A stretch of DNA of 54,032 nucleotides. It comes from Gemmatimonadota bacterium (GTDB taxonomy: Bacteria > Latescibacterota > UBA2968 > UBA8231). Where the stretch lies: NCBI GenBank assembly GCA_018660835.1, contig JABJJN010000035.1, positions 1 through 54,032 on the forward strand, in the 5' to 3' direction. Below the pieces are notes generated by a model that searched no databases, had not been told where the DNA came from, and saw nothing but the letters and a program-made list of their open reading frames with translations. This document shows, piece by piece, positions 8,510 to 17,244 of this stretch. The position numbers were made by a program, and so were the translations under genes. Position 1 is the stretch's first letter. Every line of letters begins with the position of its first letter.

Positions 8510-9709
8510 TTGCTTGATCTAACTGCCGTGAAGGGCCAGGTCGATGCCATGGTCGCGGCTCAAGTAGATGCACCCGCGCTTTTTGAGGAGCGTCTCGTCC
8601 AAGCTGTGGACTTGCTGGTCGAGTGGGGGCAGCCAGACCGCTGGCAGCAGCTGCAGCAGATGATACAGAAGGCGCGAGTGAGCTGGCTCTTCGCTGACTT
8701 TTGCGGCCCTTTCTGTGAGGGCATAGATGCTCCACCTCGACCGCAGCATTTGAGTGTTGCCGCCACAGATGGCTCGCAGATCTTCCCTGATCGCCACGAA
8801 ATTTCCCCCTGTTATCTGCTCAATATTGGCTATGTGCTACTGCACTATGGTAGTGGCGAGCGAGCCCTGATCAGCAGTCGTCCACAGCTCTACTGGCAAG
8901 ATCAGGATCTCTATCAGGAATGGGGCGGACGTCGAACGGGTGTTAGTCGGGATGTCGTCGGTTTTCGTCGGTCCCTTCTTGAACTGACTGAGTTGGCCGA
9001 ACTGGCCGCCGCCTCCCAGGCCGAGGGGCATCCCACCGTCGCGCTGACAGATGGAACGTTGATCATGTGGTCCCTGGAGGGGCGTGCCCCTGATTTTCGT
9101 GACGATTGCCTGGGGCAGATCCGTGGCGCCTTCGACCTGCTCGCCGAACGCCGTATCCCCGTCGCTGGTTATATCTCACGGCCTGGTGGCAGCGACCTGG
9201 TCAATGCTCTGCGTGTGGCGATGTGTCCGATGACCGTCACGCAGTGCGATCAATGCCCTGGCCTGCAATCGGCGGGCGAGGATCTGCCAGTTGTACGACC
9301 CTGCGATCCCCTTGAAGGGATCTCAGATGGCGTGCTTTTGCGCCGTCTGCTGCAGCCCGGACAACGCTCGGCTGTTTTTGGCAGTACGTCGCAGATCCTG
9401 TCCGACTACGGTGCACACCACATTCATTTTTTCTACGTCCACGTGGGCAAAGAAGTGGCACGCGTAGAGATCCCGGCCTACGTCGCTGAGGACCAACAGT
9501 TGCTCGATCGAGTCCATGCGTGTGTGATTGACCAAGCCGCTAAGGGGCAGGGCTATCCTGTGAGTCTAGCCGAGGCGCATGAGCGGGCAGTGGTCCGCGG
9601 TGCCGATCGTGAAGCGTTCTATCGCTATCTCGAGGACATGTTTGTACGTCATGATATTCGCGCTCGAGTGTCCCTGAAGGGACTCCGCAAGCGTTCCGCA
9701 GGTATTTGA
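8510..9709 (+). CDS. nurA: NurA-domain nuclease
   Basis: A protein of about 399 residues. The NurA fold is recognised from an early ATDGSQIFPDRHE motif (metal-binding Asp plus the GSQ turn), a central LTDGTLIMWSLEG strand with a second Asp, and a late HFFYVHVG...RVEIPAY strand. NurA is an RNase H-like 5'-3' nuclease/endonuclease that works with the HerA hexamer to resect DNA ends; the HerA gene follows one gene downstream. The start is uncertain: TTG at 8510 lies 8 bp after the preceding stop, and GTG at 8528 is an alternative. The frame also opens inside the preceding gene at 8429, but that would overlap it. Cysteines in DQCPG and VRPCDP may be a small local metal site. Confidence 0.85.
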   Translation: MLDLTAVKGQVDAMVAAQVDAPALFEERLVQAVDLLVEWGQPDRWQQLQQMIQKARVSWLFADFCGPFCEGIDAPPRPQHLSVAATDGSQIFPDRHEISPCYLLNIGYVLLHYGSGERALISSRPQLYWQDQDLYQEWGGRRTGVSRDVVGFRRSLLELTELAELAAASQAEGHPTVALTDGTLIMWSLEGRAPDFRDDCLGQIRGAFDLLAERRIPVAGYISRPGGSDLVNALRVAMCPMTVTQCDQCPGLQSAGEDLPVVRPCDPLEGISDGVLLRRLLQPGQRSAVFGSTSQILSDYGAHHIHFFYVHVGKEVARVEIPAYVAEDQQLLDRVHACVIDQAAKGQGYPVSLAEAHERAVVRGADREAFYRYLEDMFVRHDIRARVSLKGLRKRSAGI

Positions 9710-9735
9710 CCTCGCACGTGGGAGATCACGAACCG

Positions 9736-10440
9736 ATGAACCAACCGCTGGGAACCAGAAGCCTCGACAGCTTCCGCGATCCCATTCGTCGTGCCTCCGT
9801 CGATGTCAGCATCGTTGTCGACGAAGGTGCTGGGACGTCTGCACATGTAGGCGAGGTCATCGAAAGCAGCACGGCACAACTGGTCGCCGAGTCGGTGCGC
9901 TTGAATGGGGCGCCTGCTTTCGGTCAGTTTGTCCGCGTCGAGACGGAGCCCCTGCCGATTCTTGGGGTTGTTCACAATACCCGCACCCAGTCTCTGGAGG
10001 CGAACAGGCGACCCAGCGCGTATGGCAAGTCAGAAGAAGAGTTGCGTCTCGAGCAACCGCAGATCTTCGAGTTGCTGCGAACTCATTTCGATGTCTTTGT
10101 CCTTGGCTATCTCGACGGCACGCATCCTGTGCTGGCCTATCCACCACAGCCAGCGCGGATCCACAGTTTCGTGCATGTGTGCAGCACCGAGCAGACGCGA
10201 GCGCTGACGGCGACTGAACAACTCTTGCGCTCCCTGCTGGAGGCCCCAGGACTGCCCACGGACGAATTGTTACTGGCGACGCTCAGCCACGCCCTGGACG
10301 CACGCGAGCCAGCCCTGCGTCAGGCATATGTCCTGCGCACGGGCAAGGAACTCTCGCGTCTGCTGCGCGACGACTACGATCGCCTGAGCGCACTCGTCGG
10401 TCGGCTGAAAGACCGCATGAACTCGAAGGATTCCCAATGA
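9736..10440 (+). CDS. HAS-barrel domain protein between NurA and HerA
   Basis: A 234-residue protein. Its first 110 residues look like the HAS beta-barrel that caps HerA ATPases: a HVGEVIESSTAQLVAES strand pair, then APAFGQFVRVE and ILGVVHNTRT. The second half is helical and ends in a coiled DDYDRLSALVGRLKDRM segment. The start is the ATG at 9736 with GGAG at 9721-9724; a TTG at 9706 that overlaps the NurA stop is an alternative. Its ATGA overlap with the HerA gene indicates translational coupling. It likely contacts the HerA barrel or NurA; this is inference from domain type and gene order. Confidence 0.7.
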   Translation: MNQPLGTRSLDSFRDPIRRASVDVSIVVDEGAGTSAHVGEVIESSTAQLVAESVRLNGAPAFGQFVRVETEPLPILGVVHNTRTQSLEANRRPSAYGKSEEELRLEQPQIFELLRTHFDVFVLGYLDGTHPVLAYPPQPARIHSFVHVCSTEQTRALTATEQLLRSLLEAPGLPTDELLLATLSHALDAREPALRQAYVLRTGKELSRLLRDDYDRLSALVGRLKDRMNSKDSQ

Positions 10441-12209
10441 GTGTCGGTACAGATCGCCCCAGTCAAAGTGGCTCCGAGCCCGAGCCCGAGTCCGAGTCCG
10501 AATCTCAATCACGGTCCAGCAACGGTGACGGGACCGGGTTGTCTGGGCTACGTGACCCTCGTGGGCGAGTGGGTGTGATTACGAAGGGGTCTCTCGTCGA
10601 GGGACTGGAAATGAAGCTCGATGCGCAGCGCAATGTTGAGGACATGAAGGCGGGCAAGTTTGTCGTGATCGAGGGAGACAAGAATGACTTCTTCTCCATG
10701 GTTACTGACATGCGCCTGGATGCCACCAATGGTGAGATCCTGTTGCATCCGCCGGATCGGTCTGACGAACTCTTGCGGCAGATCCTCGCTGGCACTGGTA
10801 CGTATAACATCGTCTCACTACGGCCGATGCTGATGATGCCGAAGAGTGGCGTCGCAGGTTTTGATGACGGGCCAAGACCGGTCAAGGCGATCCCCAGTCA
10901 CTTCTCTGTCGTCCAGGACGCCGAAGAGGAGGATGTGTCGCGGATCTTCGGCTCCGAGGGGGAAGGGGACGGACGCTACTTCAGCATAGGATCTCCCCTT
11001 GATATGGATACGCCGGTCTGTATCGATATGGTCCGTTTCGCCGAGCGCTCCAATGGCATCTTCGGCAAGACGGGAACGGGCAAGTCCTTTCTCACACGAC
11101 TGGCCCTGTGTGGGCTGATCCACTATGACCGGGCTGTGAATCTCATCTTCGATATGCACAACGAATATGGTTGGAAGGCCATGAAGGAGACGTCGGGTAG
11201 TAACTCGAGTTTTGTGAAGGGTCTCAAGCAGCTGTTTGGAGAACGGGTTGCCATTTTTTCACTTGATCCCAAGTCGACACGCACCCGCGGCATTCAGCCC
11301 GATCATGAGGTGTACATCTCCTACGATCAGATTGCTGTCGAAGATATTGCCCCCCTGCAGGATGAGCTGAAGCTCAATCCTACGGCAGTGGAATCCGCCT
11401 ACCTCGTCTATGCAATTTACAAGGACAGCTGGCTACGAACCTTGCTCAGTCTTGAGGGACCCGATGTCGAAGAATTTGCCAACGAAATCGGTGCTCATCC
11501 AGGGTCTCTGGTCGCACTGCATAGAAAGCTCAAGCGGCTGGAAAATTTCCCCTTCATGGTGAAGAAGGGCCAGGCAGAGACTGGCGATTGCGTTGATCGG
11601 ATCATGGAGCACCTCGATGCTGGCATAAATGTCGTCCTTGAATTTGGCCAGCAGACAAGCATGCTCTGCTACCTCCTGGTGGCCAATATCATCGCCAGGC
11701 GCATCCACGAGATGTATGTGAAGAAGTCCGAGAAATTCTATGCCACGCAGAAGCCTGAAGACCAGCCGCGGCAACTGATGATCACGATTGAGGAAGCACA
11801 CAAATTCCTGAATCCATCCGCCGCGAAGCAGACAATCTTTGGCACCATCGCGCGCGAGATGCGCAAATACTACGTCTCGCTGCTTGTTGTCGATCAGCGT
11901 CCATCCGGGATCGATGATGAGGTGCTGTCGCAACTGGGCACTCGTATTACAGCTCTTCTCAATGATGAGAAGGACATCGCTGCGGTGCTGACGGGTGTCA
12001 GTGGCACGGAGGGCCTGCGCAGTGTGTTGGCAAGTCTGGATTCGAAACAACAGGCCCTGGCCCTGGGGCACGCTGTGCCGATGCCGGTTGTTGTAAGGAC
12101 GCGTGAATACGGTGAAGAATTCTACCGGTTTCTCGGTGCGGCTGACGAAGATCCAGACGTGCGCAGTGCTCGAGTACAGAAAGAGAGAGTTGCCCTCTTC
12201 GGCGAGTGA
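10437..12209 (+). CDS. herA: HerA-type hexameric DNA-pumping ATPase
   Basis: A 590-residue FtsK/HerA-superfamily ATPase. A disordered N-terminus of Ser/Glu/Pro (SEPEPESESESQS, coded by a hexanucleotide repeat near 10473-10502) precedes a HAS-barrel-like region (about 40-135). The Walker A motif GKTGTGKS lies near residue 210 and the Walker B-type strand LMITIEEAHKFL near 447. An LVVDQRPSGIDDEVLSQLGTR sensor segment follows, then an arginine-containing region. HerA pumps DNA through its ring and activates NurA for end resection in archaea and some bacteria; bacterial HerA proteins also serve in anti-phage systems. The start overlaps the previous stop (ATGA). Confidence 0.9.
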   Translation: MSVGTDRPSQSGSEPEPESESESQSRSSNGDGTGLSGLRDPRGRVGVITKGSLVEGLEMKLDAQRNVEDMKAGKFVVIEGDKNDFFSMVTDMRLDATNGEILLHPPDRSDELLRQILAGTGTYNIVSLRPMLMMPKSGVAGFDDGPRPVKAIPSHFSVVQDAEEEDVSRIFGSEGEGDGRYFSIGSPLDMDTPVCIDMVRFAERSNGIFGKTGTGKSFLTRLALCGLIHYDRAVNLIFDMHNEYGWKAMKETSGSNSSFVKGLKQLFGERVAIFSLDPKSTRTRGIQPDHEVYISYDQIAVEDIAPLQDELKLNPTAVESAYLVYAIYKDSWLRTLLSLEGPDVEEFANEIGAHPGSLVALHRKLKRLENFPFMVKKGQAETGDCVDRIMEHLDAGINVVLEFGQQTSMLCYLLVANIIARRIHEMYVKKSEKFYATQKPEDQPRQLMITIEEAHKFLNPSAAKQTIFGTIAREMRKYYVSLLVVDQRPSGIDDEVLSQLGTRITALLNDEKDIAAVLTGVSGTEGLRSVLASLDSKQQALALGHAVPMPVVVRTREYGEEFYRFLGAADEDPDVRSARVQKERVALFGE

Positions 12210-12276
12210 CGAAGGGCGCCGCCCGTTCCTGGAGGTGGCCCATCACATCAGGCAAGGATCGTATATGGTGCGTAGC

Positions 12277-13041
12277 CTACTTTGCGACCTTCATTGTGAA
12301 GGTGGCGCGGCCGAAGCGGGCAGAGCGATGGAAGTCGGCATGATCAGTGGCTGAATCCGACCACTGACTGAACTGCCCGTTGTAGCCTTTCGTGCGGTTC
12401 AGATTCAGGCGCCACACATCACCCTCGACGGGGGGGATCGTGCCACCAAGGTGGCGGAAGTTATCAAAAGGGATGACCATCTCCAGGATCCAGCCAGCAT
12501 CGGTATCCGCATGATCATTCAGCGTGCCATCGAAGCTGGTTGCGATTTCCACACCCTCGTTTTCCCAATTGAAATGGATAGACTTCGTGTGCTGCTCGCC
12601 GCCCTCAAAGGCCATGTAGTCGAGGAGGGCGCCATTGATATTCATTTCATAGCCAAAGTATGCTGTCACATCCTCTGCCCTGGGCGTTGCGAATATCTCA
12701 ACGGCATCCTCTTGATACACGGGTCCGTCTTTTTCAGTTACTTCGCTGTCGAGAAAGGGATCGACGCATTCGAAGAGCAGATAGAGATTGTCGTCGTCCC
12801 AGAGCATCCGGGCCTGTGTCGACTGGGCATCTTCAGCGGCGGTGTCGTTCCAGGGGAAGACGAAATCGACGGACTCAGCCTTTTTCCAAATGTTATCAAC
12901 TTGCCCATCGATCTTGATCGGTCCAGGAGCGCGCTCGATGACCATGGATGGGAGACCCTCTGGGAGATCCAGGACTCGCTGCCCCATGGCACTGGCTGCC
13001 GTGCAGATCATGAGAGCCATAACAAAAAGAGAAGAACGCAT
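12277..13041 (-). CDS. Secreted CBM9-like carbohydrate-binding protein
   Basis: A 254-residue protein with a typical signal peptide (MRSSLFVMALMICTAASAMG, cut near residue 20). The mature part resembles the family 9 carbohydrate-binding-like fold found in many secreted proteins: IKIDGQVDNIWKKAE at the start, ARMLWDDDNLYLLFECVDP, a QEDAVEIF strand, and GWILEMVIPF with a late WRLNLNR. Such domains bind sugars or act as stand-alone modules of glycan-degrading systems. A GGGAG ribosome site precedes the ATG. It is convergent with herA and divergent (108 bp) from the flavin reductase gene, so it is probably its own transcript. Confidence 0.85.
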   Translation of the reverse strand: MRSSLFVMALMICTAASAMGQRVLDLPEGLPSMVIERAPGPIKIDGQVDNIWKKAESVDFVFPWNDTAAEDAQSTQARMLWDDDNLYLLFECVDPFLDSEVTEKDGPVYQEDAVEIFATPRAEDVTAYFGYEMNINGALLDYMAFEGGEQHTKSIHFNWENEGVEIATSFDGTLNDHADTDAGWILEMVIPFDNFRHLGGTIPPVEGDVWRLNLNRTKGYNGQFSQWSDSATDHADFHRSARFGRATFTMKVAK

Positions 13042-13149
13042 TCGAACTTGCTCCCGGTATTGTGAAGATTGGATGTCAGAAGATCGGGTGGCGAATGGGC
13101 GTTATATTAGGGACTCAACTCAACTGACGACAGCTAAGAAAAAGCGACT

Positions 13150-13686
13150 ATGACTTCTGCTGAATCTCCAGTTCAACTGGCTCTCATTGACGCCGGGCTT
13201 GGCGAAAAAAGCCTAACCAGCTCGCTTTGCACGCATGCAGCAGAAGCGAGCGATCCAGCCACTATGCAGGTCACGCGGTTTTCTGCGGGTGATCATCACA
13301 TCCTGCCCTATGGGGAACCTGGTGTCAGCGGGGTTCAGGAGTTAACGCAGACCCTGCAAGCGGCAGAGGGTGTCATCCTCGTCTTCCCCGTCTATAACTT
13401 CAACATGAATGCCACCCTCAAAGCCATTATCGAACATGGGGGGCCAGCCATGGCGGGGAAGGTTGTGGGATTGATGGCCAGTGCCGGCGGCCGCCATGCC
13501 TACATGAGCTTTGCCTCTGCCATTCAGGGGCTCATGTTCGATCTGCGATGCTGGATTGTCCCACGGCAGGTGTACGCTCTTGGCGAAGATTTCACTGAGG
13601 GCCGATTGAGCAATCAGGATGTACTGCGGCGGGTCGGCGAATTGGTGGCCGCCACAGCCGACATGGCGCATCGATTGCGACGCTGA
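13150..13686 (+). CDS. NAD(P)H-dependent FMN reductase family flavoprotein
   Basis: A 178-residue flavodoxin-fold protein. The FMN-binding and active-site loop reads VILVFPVYNFNMNATLKAIIEH, equivalent to the PxYNxxxPxxLKxxID motif of the family, and is followed by KVVGLMASAGGRHA. Relatives reduce FMN, quinones, azo dyes or metals with NAD(P)H in the cytosol; the physiological substrate is not evident. It is two bases ahead of the YdcF-like gene, so both are probably co-transcribed. A TATATT-like -10 at 13103-13108 may belong to its promoter, but no convincing -35 was seen. Confidence 0.85.
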   Translation: MTSAESPVQLALIDAGLGEKSLTSSLCTHAAEASDPATMQVTRFSAGDHHILPYGEPGVSGVQELTQTLQAAEGVILVFPVYNFNMNATLKAIIEHGGPAMAGKVVGLMASAGGRHAYMSFASAIQGLMFDLRCWIVPRQVYALGEDFTEGRLSNQDVLRRVGELVAATADMAHRLRR

Positions 13687-13688
13687 CC

Positions 13689-14465
13689 ATGTTCGTCCTC
13701 GTGGGAAAGATCTTTGCGCCCCTCGCCTATCCTCTGGGGCTCGCCTTCATCCTATGGGCGACGGCGTTGATCTGCCGCTGGCGTCGACAGCATCGGTTGG
13801 CACGGCGGTTGGTGATCGCCGGGATTTTCCTCGTCTTGTATTTCTCGCAGCCCTGGGTTGCCCACGCTCTGACCCGATCACTTGAGGACGATTATCCCCT
13901 GCGCCCAGCGCACAAGTTGCCGCGGGCCGACGCGATTGTCGTGCTGGGTGGTGGCATAGGCGCTCCGGTTCCACCACGGATCGATGTCGATGTGGGCGGT
14001 GCCTTTGATCGGCTGCTTTTTGGCATGCGGTTGCTGCGCGCCAACAAGGCAGAACACATCATCCTCAGTGGCGGTGTGATCGCCTCAATCGTTGGATCAG
14101 ATGTGACCGAGGCGCGGCGACTGCGTCGTCTGGCCCTGGAATATGGCGTGGCGGATCGGGCGATCCTACTTGAGGAAGAGTCTCGAAGCACACGGGAAAA
14201 TGCGCTGTTTACCGCACAGATTCTGCGGCAGCGTCAGTGGCAACGCGTATTGCTTGTCACGTCCGCCCGACATATGCCACGTGCGGCCGCTGCCTTTGCC
14301 AGGGAGGGGATCCAGGTGATCGCAGCACCGACGGACTTGATCGCCGTGCAGCGTCCACTCACGATTGGACGATTCTTGCCGGACGCCGAGGCGCTGCGTG
14401 AATCGCACAAGGCAGTGAAGGAATACCTGGGGTATGTCGTCTACTGGTTGCGTGGCTGGGTCTGA
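13689..14465 (+). CDS. YdcF/ElyC-like DUF218 membrane protein
   Basis: A 258-residue protein with two N-terminal hydrophobic segments (about 4-23 and 38-58) and a DUF218 domain. Visible signatures are ADAIVVLGGG (about residue 78), IILSGG, EARRLRRLALEYGV, EEESRSTRENA and VLLVTSARHMPRA. This is the E. coli ElyC/SanA/YdcF family, linked to envelope and peptidoglycan-precursor homeostasis, with the soluble domain normally on the periplasmic side. The start is the ATG two bases after the flavin reductase stop. It is convergent with rnhA. Confidence 0.88.
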   Translation: MFVLVGKIFAPLAYPLGLAFILWATALICRWRRQHRLARRLVIAGIFLVLYFSQPWVAHALTRSLEDDYPLRPAHKLPRADAIVVLGGGIGAPVPPRIDVDVGGAFDRLLFGMRLLRANKAEHIILSGGVIASIVGSDVTEARRLRRLALEYGVADRAILLEEESRSTRENALFTAQILRQRQWQRVLLVTSARHMPRAAAAFAREGIQVIAAPTDLIAVQRPLTIGRFLPDAEALRESHKAVKEYLGYVVYWLRGWV

Positions 14466-14477
14466 CCGCTTGTGGGC

Positions 14478-14969
14478 TCAGGCGGATTGCAGTTCGACCG
14501 TGTGACCTTGCGAAAAGCCATGGGCGATTTCGTCACAACGCTCGTTGCCCGGGTCACCGGCATGGCCTTTGGTGTATTCCCAGCGAATGCGCGGGTTGTT
14601 CAGATCATCGAGGATTCGCCACAGGTCCTGATTCAAAACGGGTTTTTTTGCCGCCGTCATCCAGCCGCGGCGCTTCCAGTTGTGAATCCACTCGGTAATT
14701 CCTTTGCGCAGATACTGGGAATCCGTGATCATCACGATATCACCAGCCGGTGCCGCTTTCAGCCCTTCGATCGCTGCCTGCAGTTCCATGCGATTGTTGG
14801 TCGTGTCCTCAACGGCGCCACCGACTTCCTGAATTTTACCGTCGGCAAGGCGAAGTCGGGCAGCCCAACCGCCAGGGCCGGGATTGCCCGAGCAGGCGCC
14901 GTCTGAATGGATTACGGTTACCTGATTGTCTGTTACTTGATTGTTTTGGGCAGAATCAGATGCGGACAC
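14478..14969 (-). CDS. rnhA: Ribonuclease HI
   Basis: A 163-residue enzyme that cuts the RNA strand of RNA-DNA hybrids. All catalytic residues are visible: Asp23 in HSDGACSGNPGPGG, Glu62 in NRMELQ, Asp83 in ITDSQY, His136 in KGHAG and Asp146 in NERCDEIA. The basic WKRRGW handle is also present. The GTG at 14969 is chosen because AGGAG lies six bases upstream; a TTG at 14993 would add eight residues. Its promoter region holds a pair of palindromes (15002-15044), which is unusual for this housekeeping gene. Confidence 0.96.
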   Translation of the reverse strand: MSASDSAQNNQVTDNQVTVIHSDGACSGNPGPGGWAARLRLADGKIQEVGGAVEDTTNNRMELQAAIEGLKAAPAGDIVMITDSQYLRKGITEWIHNWKRRGWMTAAKKPVLNQDLWRILDDLNNPRIRWEYTKGHAGDPGNERCDEIAHGFSQGHTVELQSA

Positions 14970-15001
14970 AAATCTCTCCTGTGGGGCAATCAATGGATGA
15001 A

Positions 15002-15044
15002 ATTCACCTGTTTATGGTGAATCATACACCTGTTTATGGTGTAT
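15002..15044. promoter_or_regulatory. Tandem 21-bp palindromic operator pair
   Basis: Two perfect inverted repeats with the same 7-bp centre: ATTCACC-TGTTTAT-GGTGAAT at 15002-15022 and ATACACC-TGTTTAT-GGTGTAT at 15024-15044. Their starts are 22 bp apart, about two helical turns, as expected for two dimers bound on one face of the helix. On the minus strand a near-consensus -10 (TATGAT, 15026-15021) lies where the two sites meet, 52 bp ahead of the rnhA start, so a bound protein would block that promoter. The plus-strand gene lpd starts 138 bp downstream and could also be affected. The cognate regulator is unknown. Confidence 0.75.
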
Positions 15045-15181
15045 CGATGTGGGCGTGGGGAGAGAAGGCTCGCTACATTATCTCTTCCAATGCGTGCCGT
15101 CAACCGGGTCATGAGTGATCCGACTGACGACGCAGATATGACCCTGCCTACCACTCAGCTATAAGACCGTTTGCGACGCAG

Positions 15182-16630
15182 ATGACAACGCCAGAAGATT
15201 CCAATTCACCCTACGATCTCATCGTTATCGGCGGTGGCCCCGGCGGTTACTCGGGTGCCATCCGCGCTGCCCAAAGAGGCTGGCGGGTAGGGCTCGTCGA
15301 GGCGGAGGACCAACTTGGCGGCGTATGTCTCAATTGGGGTTGCATACCAACCAAGACGCTATTGCATCAGGCACATCTGCTGCGCAGCATGCAGGAGGCC
15401 GATCACTTTGGTCTGAGTGTGCGCGGTGAGGTCGGTTTTGACTGGGCCCGTGTGATCGAACGCAGTCGTGCGGTCACCGGTAGCCTGTCCGCCGGTATTG
15501 CGGGGCTACTGAGGCGCCACAAGATCGACGTGATCCATGGACACGGACAGCTCACGGAGGCAGCGATTGTGGAGGTTGCCGACGCTGTGGGTACGCGGCG
15601 TCAACTGGCGACACGGCGTACGCTGTTGGCCACCGGATCTCGACCCCGACTGTTGCCTGACATGGATCTGAGTGAACATCCGCGAATTCTCACCAGCCGT
15701 GAGGCAATGGTCCTCGGTGATCGGCCAAGATCCGTCGTCATTGTAGGCGCCGGCGCGATTGGTGTGGAGTTTTCGAGATTCTTTTCCGGCTTCGGCTCCA
15801 AGGTCACACTACTGGAACTGGCCCATCAGATTCTTCCCACGGAAGACCCGCAAGTCGCCGCCGTGGTTCATGAGGCACTAGCGGCTGACGGTGTCGAGAT
15901 TCATACAGGTGTACAGATCGATGAGTTGGAGGGTGGACCGCGTCGTCGGACTGCGACAGTCAACTGGCGCGACGCTGATGGTGGAGAATCCAGTTCGTGC
16001 CGAGCCGATGTCTGCCTTGTCGCGATCGGTGTTGTAGGCAACATCGAAGGGATCGGACTTGAGAATCTCGATATTCAGACAGCGGCAGGTTCAATCGTCG
16101 TTGATGATCGCTACCGCACCTCGTCGCCCAATGTCTGGGCAGTCGGTGATGTGATCGGTGGCTCTCGGCTTGCACACGCGGCGACTGCAGAGGCTGTTGC
16201 TGCCATCGATTTCATGATGGACAGGCGTCAGACCCCCATCAGGTCAGATCTGATTCCCGCCTGCGTTTACGGCGACCCCGAGGTCGCAAGTGTTGGCCTG
16301 AGTGAGTCTGCAGCAAAGGAACAAGGGATTGAAGTGCGTATTGGCAGATTCCCATTTGCTGCCAGTGGCAGGGCCCTCGCAACCAGTTCGGCCAAAGCCG
16401 GTACGGCCAAAGGTTTCATCAAGCTCATCTTCGGTGCTCGCTATGGAGACCTTCTCGGCGCCAGTCTTGTTGGTCCGGGCGTGACGGAACTCATCGGTGA
16501 GTTATGCCTGGCGATCCAACTGGAAGCGACCTGGGAGGAACTTGCCCACACGGTTCATGCTCATCCAACTCTTTCCGAGGGCATCATGGAAGCGGCTGCT
16601 GCCGCATTTGGTGAAGCCATCAACATCTAA
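15182..16630 (+). CDS. lpdA: Dihydrolipoamide dehydrogenase (E3)
   Basis: A 482-residue FAD-dependent disulfide oxidoreductase. It has the FAD motif VIGGGPGGYSGAI, the redox-active pair Cys49/Cys54 in GGVCLNWGCIPTK, an NAD motif VIVGAGAIGVEFS, an FAD-closing VWAVGDVIGG, and the C-terminal HAHPTLSEG motif with the catalytic His. It reoxidises dihydrolipoyl groups of 2-oxoacid dehydrogenases or the glycine cleavage system. No E1, E2 or gcv gene is nearby, so the partner complex is coded elsewhere. It lies 41 bp ahead of the SIS gene and may be co-transcribed with it. Confidence 0.95.
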   Translation: MTTPEDSNSPYDLIVIGGGPGGYSGAIRAAQRGWRVGLVEAEDQLGGVCLNWGCIPTKTLLHQAHLLRSMQEADHFGLSVRGEVGFDWARVIERSRAVTGSLSAGIAGLLRRHKIDVIHGHGQLTEAAIVEVADAVGTRRQLATRRTLLATGSRPRLLPDMDLSEHPRILTSREAMVLGDRPRSVVIVGAGAIGVEFSRFFSGFGSKVTLLELAHQILPTEDPQVAAVVHEALAADGVEIHTGVQIDELEGGPRRRTATVNWRDADGGESSSCRADVCLVAIGVVGNIEGIGLENLDIQTAAGSIVVDDRYRTSSPNVWAVGDVIGGSRLAHAATAEAVAAIDFMMDRRQTPIRSDLIPACVYGDPEVASVGLSESAAKEQGIEVRIGRFPFAASGRALATSSAKAGTAKGFIKLIFGARYGDLLGASLVGPGVTELIGELCLAIQLEATWEELAHTVHAHPTLSEGIMEAAAAAFGEAINI

Positions 16631-16671
16631 CTGTGAACCGATAGGTTCCTGCAAGGACTCCTGCTGATCTC

Positions 16672-17241
16672 ATGAAACACCTGACTGACTATCTGCAGCA
16701 ACTGCGCCAGGCATTGGACGTACTCGATCTCGAGCAGGTAGCTGAGGTGCGTGAACGTTTTGCTGCCGCTCGTGAGCGCGATGCTCAGATCTTTCTCTGT
16801 GGCAATGGCGGCAGTGGTGCCACGGCCAGTCATCTGGCGAACGATCTGGGAAAGGGAGCGAGTCTTGAACAGACTCGACGTTTTCGTGTGATCGCTCTGA
16901 CGGATAACGTGCCGTGGATGACGGCCCTGGCAAACGATGTCAGCTATGATGTCATCTTTGCGGAACAACTCAGGAACCTGTCGAGGCCGGGGGATCTGTT
17001 GCTTGCCATCTCGGGCTCTGGTAACAGTGCCAACATCATTCGTGCGATCGAAGCTGCCAAAGAGTTGGGCGTCGAGACGATTGGTTGGACTGGTTTTGGC
17101 GGTGGCCAGCTGGCGCAACTGGCGGATCGGTCCATCGTTGTCGATTCCCATCATATGGGGAGAGTTGAGGATGTACATACGATTCTCATGCATCTGATCT
17201 GTTACCACTTCATGGAAGTGCCCGACAGTGCAGGTGGCTGA
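16672..17241 (+). CDS. SIS-domain sugar-phosphate isomerase, GmhA-like
   Basis: A 189-residue single SIS domain. It shows FLCGNGGSGATASHLANDL near residue 42 (the phosphosugar-binding loop typical of phosphoheptose isomerase GmhA and DiaA), LLLAISGSGNSANIIRAIEAA near 104, and a late EDVHTILMHLIC helix. GmhA converts sedoheptulose 7-phosphate for LPS heptose. The neighbours here are a Gfo/Idh dehydrogenase three bases downstream and PLP enzymes, not LPS genes, so isomerisation or binding of another phosphosugar is just as likely. Confidence 0.85.
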   Translation: MKHLTDYLQQLRQALDVLDLEQVAEVRERFAAARERDAQIFLCGNGGSGATASHLANDLGKGASLEQTRRFRVIALTDNVPWMTALANDVSYDVIFAEQLRNLSRPGDLLLAISGSGNSANIIRAIEAAKELGVETIGWTGFGGGQLAQLADRSIVVDSHHMGRVEDVHTILMHLICYHFMEVPDSAGG

Positions 17242-17244
17242 CCT

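Noticed and set aside
12451..13065. 204-codon plus-strand frame opposite the CBM9-like gene
   Set aside because: The minus-strand frame has a signal peptide, a ribosome site and family motifs; the plus-strand frame has none.
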